This document shows, piece after piece, positions 1 through 7,241 of a stretch of 11,273 nt of DNA. Both the position numbers and the translations under genes were made by a program. The notes under the pieces are model-generated. The model made no database searches. It was not told where the DNA came from and worked only from the letters and a program-made list of their open reading frames with translations. Each line of letters opens with the position of its first letter. The stretch's first letter is position 1. The stretch spans positions 571 through 11,843 of the forward strand of contig DCIP01000014.1 in assembly GCA_002317115.1 (NCBI GenBank), read 5' to 3'. The DNA comes from Candidatus Scybalocola fimicaballi. GTDB taxonomy: Bacteria; Bacteroidota; Bacteroidia; Bacteroidales; Paludibacteraceae.

Positions 1-13
1 AAAGAGAAAGAGT

Positions 14-38
14 GATATGTGGCTTTATGCCACACATC
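14..38 (-). terminator. Possible second terminator hairpin, perhaps bidirectional
   Basis: Two 10-nt arms (14-23 and 29-38) flank a 5-nt loop. Read on the minus strand the stem is complete with one G-U wobble and is followed by a pyrimidine-rich tract (CTCTTTCTCTTT) down to the window edge. Read on the plus strand it has one A-C mismatch and is followed by TTTCTTTCTC, so it could also stop transcription arriving from the left. It lies downstream of the better terminator at 73-98. There is no clean T-run, so the call is tentative. Confidence 0.4.
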
Positions 39-72
39 TTTCTTTCTCGGATTAGAAGAGAGAGGGAGAAAG

Positions 73-98
73 AAAAACGGACACTGATAAATGTCCGT
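73..98 (-). terminator. Rho-independent terminator after the PRTase fusion gene
   Basis: A 7-bp stem ACGGACA/TGTCCGT (77-83 with 92-98) encloses an 8-nt loop. On the minus strand it is followed directly by a T-rich stretch (TTTT, C, TTT). It begins 25 bp after the stop codon of the 830-aa gene. It is the likely end of the operon that starts at the promoter near 3180. Confidence 0.7.
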
Positions 99-122
99 CC
101 TTCTTATAACTCCCTGATAATT

Positions 123-2615
123 TTAGAAAGGTAGCTTAGTGTGAACCGACTGCGAAAGAGGATCGTTGTCATCGGCAGTCTGAGAATAGTCCTTGTACTC
201 TCTACGGGGCTGTTGCTGTTGTGCCTGGCTGACTTCTTGAATCTCCTGTTGCTTTGCCTGTGGCTGTAATGCCTTTAGTGCGTCTCTATAGATGTCGAAC
301 TGGTTAGGCATAGTCTTTTCCATTTCCACCTTGGCTGCGAATGCTTCTGGAGACAAACGAGGATGAGACTGTTCCCAGTTTTGACGCTCCTTCTGGCAGA
401 TCTCGTCGGAATAGACTGTAGTCTTAGAAGTCATCTTCTGATCGTTGGCTATAACCTGATGGAACTCATATTCCTTAGTGTTAACCTTGATGTTGCCGAA
501 TTTGTCTGAAGACAAGTGTACGTAATTATTGTTGACTTGCTTACCTTCCTTAGTAGTGAATGATTCAGTAGTGTAAGGGAGAGAAGCAATCTCTGCTCTA
601 TTGAGCTTGACAACAGCAACTACGTTGACGTTAGGCTCACCGTTCTTATAAATCTTCGGATCAGCGATGATATGGTAGTTAGGTTGCTTGATACCCTTGT
701 CGTTGATAGGATATTCGCATCCTTGCTCCATGTGCAATCCTTTTTCCTGCAAATGCTCAGGTGTAAGGTCTCGCTTGACAATAGCGATACTTACATTACC
801 GAATTTGTCAGCCTCTGGCAAGAAACGAAGGTCATCACGATTCAACTTGAAGTTGAAGTTGGTGATAGGCATGTTAGTGTACTGGTTGATTAACGGCATA
901 CCTGTATCTTTGTCTTTTGCCTGGTAACCGAACGCAGAACCAAGGAATCTGTCGATATACTTGTTTTCTCCGATCTTGTTCATGTTATACATGGCTTTGA
1001 TTGTACGGTCAAAAGAGTTGACGACTGATACTCTTGCAGAGAGTTCAAGACTTTTCTTGTCAACATTCTTGTATTCGGCAGGATTCAATGTGACTCCAGT
1101 TGCACCTGCTCCTGTTCTACCGATATGAAGCTGGATAGTGTTGTCTAATTTTAGACCTAGAGAGTTAGCCTTACCGAATATTTGGCTACGGTTAAGAGAG
1201 AACTCAACAACAGCGTCCTTGTCTACAAATTTCATGTCATTGCCACCATACACTGCTGGAGCGTCGTTTCTCTTTACGATTACAAGGTAAGGGCTTGTCT
1301 TTCCTTCAACGTGATTCTTGTTAGGAACAATGGCAAAATCTAGAATATGGTGTTCTTTGCCATTTTTGTCTGTAACCAAAGTAGAAGGAAGTTTGTTAAG
1401 GTCGCTAAGACGGATTGTTGTAGCGAAACGAGGCTCGCTGACGTTAATAGCTTCGCCGTTAGAACTTAGGATAGGGCTAACGTTAGCGTAACCAACCTTG
1501 ATTTCCTTTGGAAGCTCAATTTGCTTCTTAGCCGGAGTTGGAACTTCCTGTGTCTCAACATTGGGTTGCAAGTCCGCTGTTTGGTTAGGAACTGCCTTAA
1601 CTTCTGCTTGATTCTTAACTGCTTTCTTTTGCTCCTTCTGCACCTGTGCAGATTCCTGAGCGTCATCTTTTTTTGCCATATTTTGTTTGATTTTAATTTC
1701 TTCTTCTGCCGCCAAAGCTGGCGATAAGTTTTCTTTACCTTCCAATTTATCAGGAGTAAACTGAATACGAATTGGATCTTTCTTTTCTTCTTTTTGTTTT
1801 ACGACCTCTGGTTTCTTCATAGGAAGCGGATCTTCTAGAAGTTCCATTTGAGGTCTTTCCTTATAATAAAGTTTAGCAAACAACTCCTGGTCTTCCATAG
1901 GATCAAGAGAGACCTTGAAGTTAGCCATGTGCTTCCTACAGTAATCATCATGCTCTATGTTGAATCTATAACGAGTGTCATCATGATTTACTTGTGGTGC
2001 GGTACAACACAAAGAAACACTTGTAATTGAAGCTGCACCTCTTTCTCTTAAAGCGTTTCCAAACTGACGCACATGAACACCGGTTGTCAATACATCGTCA
2101 AGAATGATCACGTTTTTTCCGAACAATTCCGATTCCGCATTTATGACCAAATCTTTCATCACATCCTGGTCTGCTTTACGGTCTGCAAGATTGTTCTTTG
2201 CATAAGACTCTAAGCGAGGTCTGCTGATGAAACATTTGTCTGAGTCTAAAACTTGAAGCCTGTTTTCATTGTTTTTTAGAACCTCGGCTATATCTGACCA
2301 TCGGTTTTTTGTGGCTAGTGCACCACCAGAAGATGGCATAAACACAATAACCGTATTTTCTATAGAACCTATAGAAAGAATAGCTTTCTTAACTCTGTTT
2401 ACAAAAGCATTCTTGATCTGTTCTGAAGCACCTCCATTTTTACTGTCTTTGAAATTGAAAAGAGATCTGCGAAAATTTTTTTCGGCATCTGAAGCCTCTT
2501 TCCAATTTCTTGGATAGCTGTAAGCATAGAACATTTTGATAGGATCACTGTCAAAATTTGTGTTATACTTAACTATGTCCGGAGCTTTCTCTAATATATC
2601 GTCTACATCTTGCAT
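123..2615 (-). CDS. Phosphoribosyltransferase-domain fusion protein with C-terminal YKDYS tag (830 aa)
   Basis: Residues about 85-205 form a type I phosphoribosyltransferase-like domain. A PRPP-binding motif VIILDDVLTTG is visible at 169-179, preceded by FMPSSGG at 92-98, as in ComF-like proteins. The substrate cannot be told. Residues 260-370 are a charged K/E/Q-rich linker. Residues 370-780 are an unrecognised region in which the pattern (L)NRxxLxxLP recurs near 401-410, 473-480 (weak), 590-600 and 670-680, each followed by strand-like sequence, so it is probably a repeated small module. A Q-rich stretch (789-802) leads to YKDYSQ at 807-812, a tail motif shared with the 739- and 531-aa proteins. 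ComF-type PRTases are usually about 200-250 aa, so this is an extended fusion. The ATG lies inside the end of the 181-aa gene (13-bp overlap), suggesting translational coupling. No signal peptide or membrane segment is seen. The PRTase fold is fairly certain; its role in this element is unknown. Confidence 0.9.
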   Translation of the reverse strand: MQDVDDILEKAPDIVKYNTNFDSDPIKMFYAYSYPRNWKEASDAEKNFRRSLFNFKDSKNGGASEQIKNAFVNRVKKAILSIGSIENTVIVFMPSSGGALATKNRWSDIAEVLKNNENRLQVLDSDKCFISRPRLESYAKNNLADRKADQDVMKDLVINAESELFGKNVIILDDVLTTGVHVRQFGNALRERGAASITSVSLCCTAPQVNHDDTRYRFNIEHDDYCRKHMANFKVSLDPMEDQELFAKLYYKERPQMELLEDPLPMKKPEVVKQKEEKKDPIRIQFTPDKLEGKENLSPALAAEEEIKIKQNMAKKDDAQESAQVQKEQKKAVKNQAEVKAVPNQTADLQPNVETQEVPTPAKKQIELPKEIKVGYANVSPILSSNGEAINVSEPRFATTIRLSDLNKLPSTLVTDKNGKEHHILDFAIVPNKNHVEGKTSPYLVIVKRNDAPAVYGGNDMKFVDKDAVVEFSLNRSQIFGKANSLGLKLDNTIQLHIGRTGAGATGVTLNPAEYKNVDKKSLELSARVSVVNSFDRTIKAMYNMNKIGENKYIDRFLGSAFGYQAKDKDTGMPLINQYTNMPITNFNFKLNRDDLRFLPEADKFGNVSIAIVKRDLTPEHLQEKGLHMEQGCEYPINDKGIKQPNYHIIADPKIYKNGEPNVNVVAVVKLNRAEIASLPYTTESFTTKEGKQVNNNYVHLSSDKFGNIKVNTKEYEFHQVIANDQKMTSKTTVYSDEICQKERQNWEQSHPRLSPEAFAAKVEMEKTMPNQFDIYRDALKALQPQAKQQEIQEVSQAQQQQPRREYKDYSQTADDNDPLSQSVHTKLPF

Positions 2616-3148
2616 AACTCTTCATCTGAATATGGAACAACAAAATCATTTAACTCATAGAAGTGTCTTCGTCCATCTAACCTAGTGTCAACATTTCTAA
2701 TCCAGACCAAGACCGCATCAATATTTGATTCTAATTGACGATCTAAAATCGCAGACGCTACTTTATCATTGTATTCTTTTCTGATTACAGCAAATTGATC
2801 AAATTTTGTCTCAATTTCAGAAACAACCTTAGAGAAGTAATTGTAATCGTCATTCCATCTGTTAAGCTCTTGAAGGAAGTAATTAGCATAATAATGATCC
2901 TCTACATTAGCAATATAGTTCTTAATCGAATCAGATAGAATTTTGTTGTTTTCTAAATTGAATTTGATTCTATTCAATGTGAACTTAACTTCTTCAATAA
3001 CGTCTTTATCAAAGAATAATTTTTCTATTCCTTCCTTGTTAGTCTTTGATTTCAAAAACGAAAGGAATGACTGCATTGTTCCGATATACGGTTCCAAAAT
3101 CATTTCGTAAGAGTTCCTGATTTCGGTAAGTGACTTTAATTTTATCAT
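2603..3148 (-). CDS. Hypothetical helical protein (181 aa), first gene of the PRTase operon
   Basis: I do not recognise this protein. It is rich in charged and aromatic residues with long predicted helices (for example 40-75 and 80-130), and has no signal peptide, membrane segment or evident catalytic motif. The ATG is 28 nt downstream of a good -7 box (3184-3177), making it the first gene of its transcript with a short AT-rich leader and no Shine-Dalgarno sequence. Its last codons overlap the start of the 830-aa PRTase fusion by 13 bp, so the two proteins are probably made together and may form a complex or act in one pathway. Unlike three of its neighbours it lacks the YKDYS tail. A toxin/antitoxin or chaperone-like partner role is possible, but nothing in the sequence proves it. 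Confidence 0.85.
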   Translation of the reverse strand: MIKLKSLTEIRNSYEMILEPYIGTMQSFLSFLKSKTNKEGIEKLFFDKDVIEEVKFTLNRIKFNLENNKILSDSIKNYIANVEDHYYANYFLQELNRWNDDYNYFSKVVSEIETKFDQFAVIRKEYNDKVASAILDRQLESNIDAVLVWIRNVDTRLDGRRHFYELNDFVVPYSDEELCKM

Positions 3149-3176
3149 ATTATCTTTTAGTTGTTTTTTACATTTG

Positions 3177-3207
3177 CAAAGTTAGATGTAGCAAAAAAGA
3201 CAGGAAA
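3177..3207 (-). promoter_or_regulatory. Bacteroidota-type promoter for the 181-aa/PRTase operon
   Basis: On the minus strand a -7 box TAACTTTG (3184-3177) matches TAnnTTTG exactly. A weak -33 box TTTC (3207-3204) lies 19 nt upstream. The -7 box is preceded by ACATC, as in the twin promoter at 7174-7205. The start codon follows 28 nt after the box, giving a leader of roughly 20 nt. Confidence 0.7.
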
Positions 3208-3218
3208 GTAATTTGGAG

Positions 3219-3244
3219 ACGCAGATTTGGGGAATCTGCCAAAT
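3219..3244 (-). promoter_or_regulatory. Palindromic operator, copy B
   Basis: A 26-bp element is identical at 24 positions to the one at 7216-7241. Read on the minus strand it carries two overlapping inverted repeats: ATTTGG/CCAAAT with an 8-nt spacer, and GCAGATT/AATCTGC with a 5-nt spacer (both perfect here). It ends exactly 34 bp before the -7 box and about 11 bp before the -33 region, a position more typical of an activator than of a blocking repressor. It lies between the terminator of the preceding operon and the promoter, so it has no coding role. Confidence 0.75.
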
Positions 3245-3267
3245 CTAATAGAGAGTGAGACAGGTAG

Positions 3268-3305
3268 AAAAAAAACAAGTGCCAGAACCGAAGTCCTGGC
3301 ACTTG
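3268..3305 (-). terminator. Strong rho-independent terminator with UUCG tetraloop
   Basis: Ten perfect base pairs (3305-3296 with 3285-3276) extend through G-U, A-U and C-G pairs to a UUCG loop. The result is a 13-bp stem capped by a c(UUCG)g tetraloop and followed on the minus strand by eight T (3275-3268). It starts 11 bp after the stop codon of the 739-aa gene. It separates that operon from the next promoter. Confidence 0.93.
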
Positions 3306-3316
3306 GAAAAGTACAA

Positions 3317-5536
3317 TTATTTAAGTTTTTTCGACTTAGTTGTAGTCGTTTCGGTGATTGATTTGTCATCCTCCGAATAATCCTTGTACTGTTGCTTAGA
3401 CTCCTGCGGTTTTGGACCGTCATCGTTTTTAGATTGCTTAGATTTCAAAACTGGATCTTTATCATCCTTGACACTTTCAGCCCTTTGACCATTATTATTG
3501 TTTGCTACCTGTATCTTGTAATCGTTGTCGACGAATGCAGGTTTCTTTTTGGACACTACAGCTGACCTTGTTGAAGGATCAATCAAAACCCATCCATTGT
3601 AACGTTGACCTTGCTTGTCAATCAGATTGGCACAATGAACGGGAATCCCTTCCTTTAGTTGGCGAACCTCCTTTTCATTCAGCATTTCATGCAATTTGTT
3701 GTCAATCTTAATGGAGTCTTTATCTACGCAAAGAAAATTGTTTGTCTCCTTATCCTTATATATAAGAACATCCTTTCCTTGATAAGAAATTGCATGATCT
3801 AGCACCCCTACCCTTTTCAAGTTTTCTACGTCTCTATCATCAAGATTAAGAGCTCTTTTTAAACCTATATAGTCTGCTTGGCTTCTCTTGTACTCTATCT
3901 CGCATGAAATCGTTTTAGTGAGGGGATCGGAAATAGGGCGAAGACGGCATTGTCTGCCATCCTCGGTGAAGTACATGGAAGTGACCTCACCAGCCATCAG
4001 CCTCTTCTGGTCTTCAGGAGTGATGTACTCCTTAGAAATATGAAGTTTGTCTTTTATAAAGTTCCACAGATTCCATTTGGGCTCTTTTCCTACTACCTCA
4101 ACACGGTCGGCAGGAACCTTCCTGGTGGATTGAACATAGCCATTTGTAATCGAGCTGAACTCAACAACGTTGACCTCCTCTTTTTTCTCAGGCTCTGCTT
4201 CATTAGGTATAGAAGATATAGCAGCTGCTTTTTTCTTCCACTCTATTGATTCTGCAAAAGCCTTATCCATAGACTCCTCGTTTTTTTGAACAAGCTCAGA
4301 TATTTCCTTGACAGCATCTTCTACAGACAACTTTTTTGTTTCATTTGTCGGCTTCAAGTTAAGATCCGTAATGTCTATGTTTTTAGATGTGAACTGAGAA
4401 TAATGGTTTGCTCCTATAGCCTGCTCGATGTTGCACTTTTCTAGCAACGTCTCCTTTACAGACTTCATCTTATCCGCAGTGGAGATATATTCATGAAGTT
4501 CTTCAGCAAAATTTACCGCTTTTTTTACAGTAGGTTCTAGCTCTTTAAGTAACGCCTCCTTATTCTCAACCTTTAATGAAATGACAGATGTTTTTCTCTG
4601 GTCAATAGGAAGACTCTCCTCTTCCTTAATAGCCTTACGGATATTTTCACATTCATCAGAATTGGCAAACTCTACAGCCTGGTTCGCATCCATAATACGA
4701 ACTATGTCCTTACCCTCTGCTGTATGAGCCATATAAACCATACATTCGCCGGAAATATGATCCTCCATTTTTGGAAGTTCTTCATCTTGCAAATCAGTAT
4801 CAGCCACTTTGTCCTTCTCTTGACTTATAATAGTAGAGTTTTCCTGGTCAATCTGATTCTTCATTTCTTTAGCAGCATCCTCCCTCGCCTCTCTGATTTT
4901 AGCAAATTGTTCAGAAGCAATCATCAAGGCTTCAAGAGCTGTAAGAATTGCACTTTGCTGATGAAGAAGTCTACCGTCTCCTACTTTCTTTTCAGCTTTG
5001 TCTTGTGCTTCCTTAATGCGTTCTTTGTCATTAAGTTCGATGCTTTTCTCAATCAGACGATTTTGTTTTGACAATTCGTCTATTATTTTTTCATCATCTT
5101 TAATATCAGAATCAATAGTCTGATTCTCTTTTTTTAGTGTGTCTTTGATCTCATTCTTGATAGCATACTGGTCTTCAAGATTAGAAAGCTCCTTGACGAA
5201 GGCATTCGATTTGTCTTCAAGATTGATGCCCTTTTTGGCAAGATCATCCTTTTTCTCTTGAATTTTAAGTTTGAGATCCGGAATCTCTTCGTCAAGCGAA
5301 AGAAGCGTTTTTTCGTTGTCAGACTTTTGCTTAGTCTCTGCATCCATTTTTTTCTTTACCTCTTCAATCTGTCTCTTAATTTCAAACGAAAGAGATTGGA
5401 AAAGTTCATTCTTCTTGATAGAATCAAGACCAGAGAGTGCTTCGATATGTTTGTTGCGAATACCCAACTGTTTGCCAGGTATCTCTTTGACATCGTTAAA
5501 GCTCTCGTAATCCTTATCTTTATTTGTTTCTGCCAT
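3317..5536 (-). CDS. Coiled-coil protein with DUF3945-like C-terminal module and YKDYS tag (739 aa)
   Basis: Residues about 40-250 are dominated by E/K/Q-rich heptad-like sequence, most likely a long coiled coil. The middle (250-480) is helical and unrecognised. From about 500 the protein resembles DUF3945: a segment beginning ITPEDQKRLMAGEV, then 556-671 containing DDRDVENLKRVGVLDH, LKEGIPVHC and KQGQRYNGWVLIDP. Residues 556-671 match 380-495 of the 531-aa neighbour at 87 of 116 positions (hand count). A disordered linker follows, then YKDYSE at 717-722 and a basic end (KSKKLK). The gene starts 12 bp after the 531-aa gene in the same transcript and is followed by a strong terminator. No signal peptide or membrane segment is seen, so it is probably cytoplasmic. 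DUF3945 proteins are common on Bacteroidota conjugative elements, but their biochemical role is not established to my knowledge. Confidence 0.92.
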   Translation of the reverse strand: MAETNKDKDYESFNDVKEIPGKQLGIRNKHIEALSGLDSIKKNELFQSLSFEIKRQIEEVKKKMDAETKQKSDNEKTLLSLDEEIPDLKLKIQEKKDDLAKKGINLEDKSNAFVKELSNLEDQYAIKNEIKDTLKKENQTIDSDIKDDEKIIDELSKQNRLIEKSIELNDKERIKEAQDKAEKKVGDGRLLHQQSAILTALEALMIASEQFAKIREAREDAAKEMKNQIDQENSTIISQEKDKVADTDLQDEELPKMEDHISGECMVYMAHTAEGKDIVRIMDANQAVEFANSDECENIRKAIKEEESLPIDQRKTSVISLKVENKEALLKELEPTVKKAVNFAEELHEYISTADKMKSVKETLLEKCNIEQAIGANHYSQFTSKNIDITDLNLKPTNETKKLSVEDAVKEISELVQKNEESMDKAFAESIEWKKKAAAISSIPNEAEPEKKEEVNVVEFSSITNGYVQSTRKVPADRVEVVGKEPKWNLWNFIKDKLHISKEYITPEDQKRLMAGEVTSMYFTEDGRQCRLRPISDPLTKTISCEIEYKRSQADYIGLKRALNLDDRDVENLKRVGVLDHAISYQGKDVLIYKDKETNNFLCVDKDSIKIDNKLHEMLNEKEVRQLKEGIPVHCANLIDKQGQRYNGWVLIDPSTRSAVVSKKKPAFVDNDYKIQVANNNNGQRAESVKDDKDPVLKSKQSKNDDGPKPQESKQQYKDYSEDDKSITETTTTKSKKLK

Positions 5537-5548
5537 AATATTCTTTAT

Positions 5549-7144
5549 TTATCTAATTCTTATTGATTTCGATGTAGATTCGGCTATCGATTCAGTCTCC
5601 GAATAATCCTTATATTGATATTTTGATTGTGTCGATTTCAATACCGCCTCATTGTCATAGTTGTCAATGAATGAAGGTTTATTTCTAGAAATAACTGCCG
5701 ATCTGATAGAAGGATCAATCAATACCCAACCATTAAACCGCTGGCCTTGCTTGTCTACTAGATTTGTACAGTGTACAGGAATTCCATTTTTAAGGAGAGA
5801 AAGATCTTTCTCACTTAGTAGTTCCTGCAATCTTTTATCAATTTTTATAGAGTCTTTATCTATAAAAAGGAAGTTGTTTGTGTCTTTGTCTTTATAGATA
5901 AGTACATCATTCCCTTTGTAATTAACAGAATGGTCTAATACTCCCACCCTTTTCAAGTTTTCAATGTCACGGTCATCAAGATTAAGTGCATTCTTTAATC
6001 CTATGTAGTTAGGAGATGGAATCAGTATGGTGTTTGCTTGGATTCCCAATTTTTCAGCGTATTTTTTCCCCTCTCCTCCAATAAAAACATCTGCTCCTAC
6101 ATGCTTATAAGGGAAAAAGAACTCATGAACGCCTTCTGTTTCATTATAGAAAACATTAACTGCCCCACATTTTACCGCTAATTTAGTGTACGCATCATCC
6201 TCTTTTTTCGAAAGATTGTGTTTTATAGAAACGAATGTTGTGGAATGCCCATTATCAGTAAGAATGTCTTCTCTTTTTAGTGAGTCTCCAATCTTCTCGT
6301 TCTTTTCCCATATTTTACTGACAGTCAAATCTTCATCAACAGCATTTTTGATTCCTTTTGATTTCTGAACAAGAACTGTTTCCTCTGAAATATTCACCTC
6401 ATTAGTCAAGGATTTGTCTTTTCCTAGAATGTTTCTGCCCCAAAGATAGGGTTGGTCTGATCCATACATTTTTAGAACCTTTGACTTTTCATCATAATTG
6501 AAAACCGCAAATTCATATGATGAAAAAGACTCTAAATTCTTGGATGAAATTTTGTCCATCAAAATCTTCAAAGATTTCTGCTCAACCATGTTCAAATCTA
6601 CATCTTTTACTATGATTGCTTCTTTTGATGTTCCATCTTTTGTGCAATAGTTGGTATGTGTCAGTTTGCCATTTTTATCCCACTCCTCTAACTTTTCCCA
6701 TAATGAACCCACAGTAATGTCTTTTTCCACCTCTATAGATTCACTATGGTTATTGCCCTCTACCAAGACATAATTGCTTCCTATTCCACAACACTTTTCT
6801 ATTTCTTCCTCGTTAGTGCCTCCAATTATATCTTTATACCATTCAAAACCTTGATTTTTCCCATTTATTTCAAGAGTCTTGTCTTGAAATTTAATAGATG
6901 AATCTTCATCAAAATCCTTGTTTTTTGAAGATAATTTATCTACTATTTTAACCAAAGCCGATTTTTCTCTTTTAGACAAATCAATATCTTCAACCTTTAT
7001 TTTTACAAAGTCACTGAGAAGAACTCCATCCTCTGAAAACTTAGGATCTGTAGAAACTTTGACTTTACCTTCAAAATTCCACATTCTGAACTTATCCCAT
7101 ATTTCCCCTACAGTAATACTTGCATTTTTTTGAATGTCTTCCAT
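5549..7144 (-). CDS. Triple-repeat protein with DUF3945-like C-terminal module and YKDYS tag (531 aa)
   Basis: The N-terminal 377 residues consist of three diverged copies of one unit, at about 10-130, 143-261 and 273-377. Each opens with (I/L)TVxxxWxK (ITVGEIWDK, ITVGSLWEK, LTVSKIWEK). Each closes with a strand such as NYVLVEG, ETVLVQK or NTILIPS. I do not recognise the unit. Residues 380-495 form a DUF3945-like module 75% identical to that of the 739-aa protein by hand count. After a short linker comes YKDYSE (511-516) and a basic end (SKSIRIR). The ATG lies 29 nt after a -7 box, with a TA-rich leader and no Shine-Dalgarno. It is the first gene of a two-gene operon with the 739-aa gene. The shared C-terminal half with an unrelated N-terminal half suggests a common docking module carrying different functional parts. 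No membrane or secretion signal is visible at the N-terminus. Confidence 0.92.
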   Translation of the reverse strand: MEDIQKNASITVGEIWDKFRMWNFEGKVKVSTDPKFSEDGVLLSDFVKIKVEDIDLSKREKSALVKIVDKLSSKNKDFDEDSSIKFQDKTLEINGKNQGFEWYKDIIGGTNEEEIEKCCGIGSNYVLVEGNNHSESIEVEKDITVGSLWEKLEEWDKNGKLTHTNYCTKDGTSKEAIIVKDVDLNMVEQKSLKILMDKISSKNLESFSSYEFAVFNYDEKSKVLKMYGSDQPYLWGRNILGKDKSLTNEVNISEETVLVQKSKGIKNAVDEDLTVSKIWEKNEKIGDSLKREDILTDNGHSTTFVSIKHNLSKKEDDAYTKLAVKCGAVNVFYNETEGVHEFFFPYKHVGADVFIGGEGKKYAEKLGIQANTILIPSPNYIGLKNALNLDDRDIENLKRVGVLDHSVNYKGNDVLIYKDKDTNNFLFIDKDSIKIDKRLQELLSEKDLSLLKNGIPVHCTNLVDKQGQRFNGWVLIDPSIRSAVISRNKPSFIDNYDNEAVLKSTQSKYQYKDYSETESIAESTSKSIRIR

Positions 7145-7173
7145 AAAAATGAAATTTAACGAATTTAACTCTA

Positions 7174-7205
7174 CAAAGGTAGATGTATGATTTATGAATA
7201 AAAAG
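7174..7205 (-). promoter_or_regulatory. Bacteroidota-type promoter for the 531/739-aa operon
   Basis: On the minus strand the -7 box is TACCTTTG (7181-7174), matching TAnnTTTG. T-rich sequence 19-20 nt upstream (7205-7201) stands in for the -33 TTTG. The sequence just before the box (ACATC) and the 29-nt distance to the ATG parallel the promoter at 3177-3207. The leader also holds two direct copies of GTTAAATT (7169-7162 and 7160-7153). Confidence 0.7.
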
Positions 7206-7215
7206 CGATATGAAA

Positions 7216-7241
7216 ACGCAGATTTGGGAAATATGCCAAAT
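7216..7241 (-). promoter_or_regulatory. Palindromic operator, copy A
   Basis: This 26-bp element differs from the copy at 3219-3244 at only two positions. The outer inverted repeat ATTTGG/CCAAAT is fully kept. The inner GCAGATT/AATCTGC repeat has one mismatch. It ends exactly 34 bp before the -7 box, the same spacing as the other copy. It begins at the base right after the stop codon of the XRE-type regulator gene. Confidence 0.75.

Noticed and set aside
3157..3423. 88-codon minus-strand open frame across the intergenic region
   Set aside because: It covers the tail of the 739-aa gene, the terminator, the operator and the -7 box. Its R/S-rich composition looks non-coding.
4724..5071. 115-codon plus-strand open frame
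   Set aside because: It is antisense to the coiled-coil region of the 739-aa gene; its F/L/S-rich product is the expected mirror of K/E-rich coding sequence.
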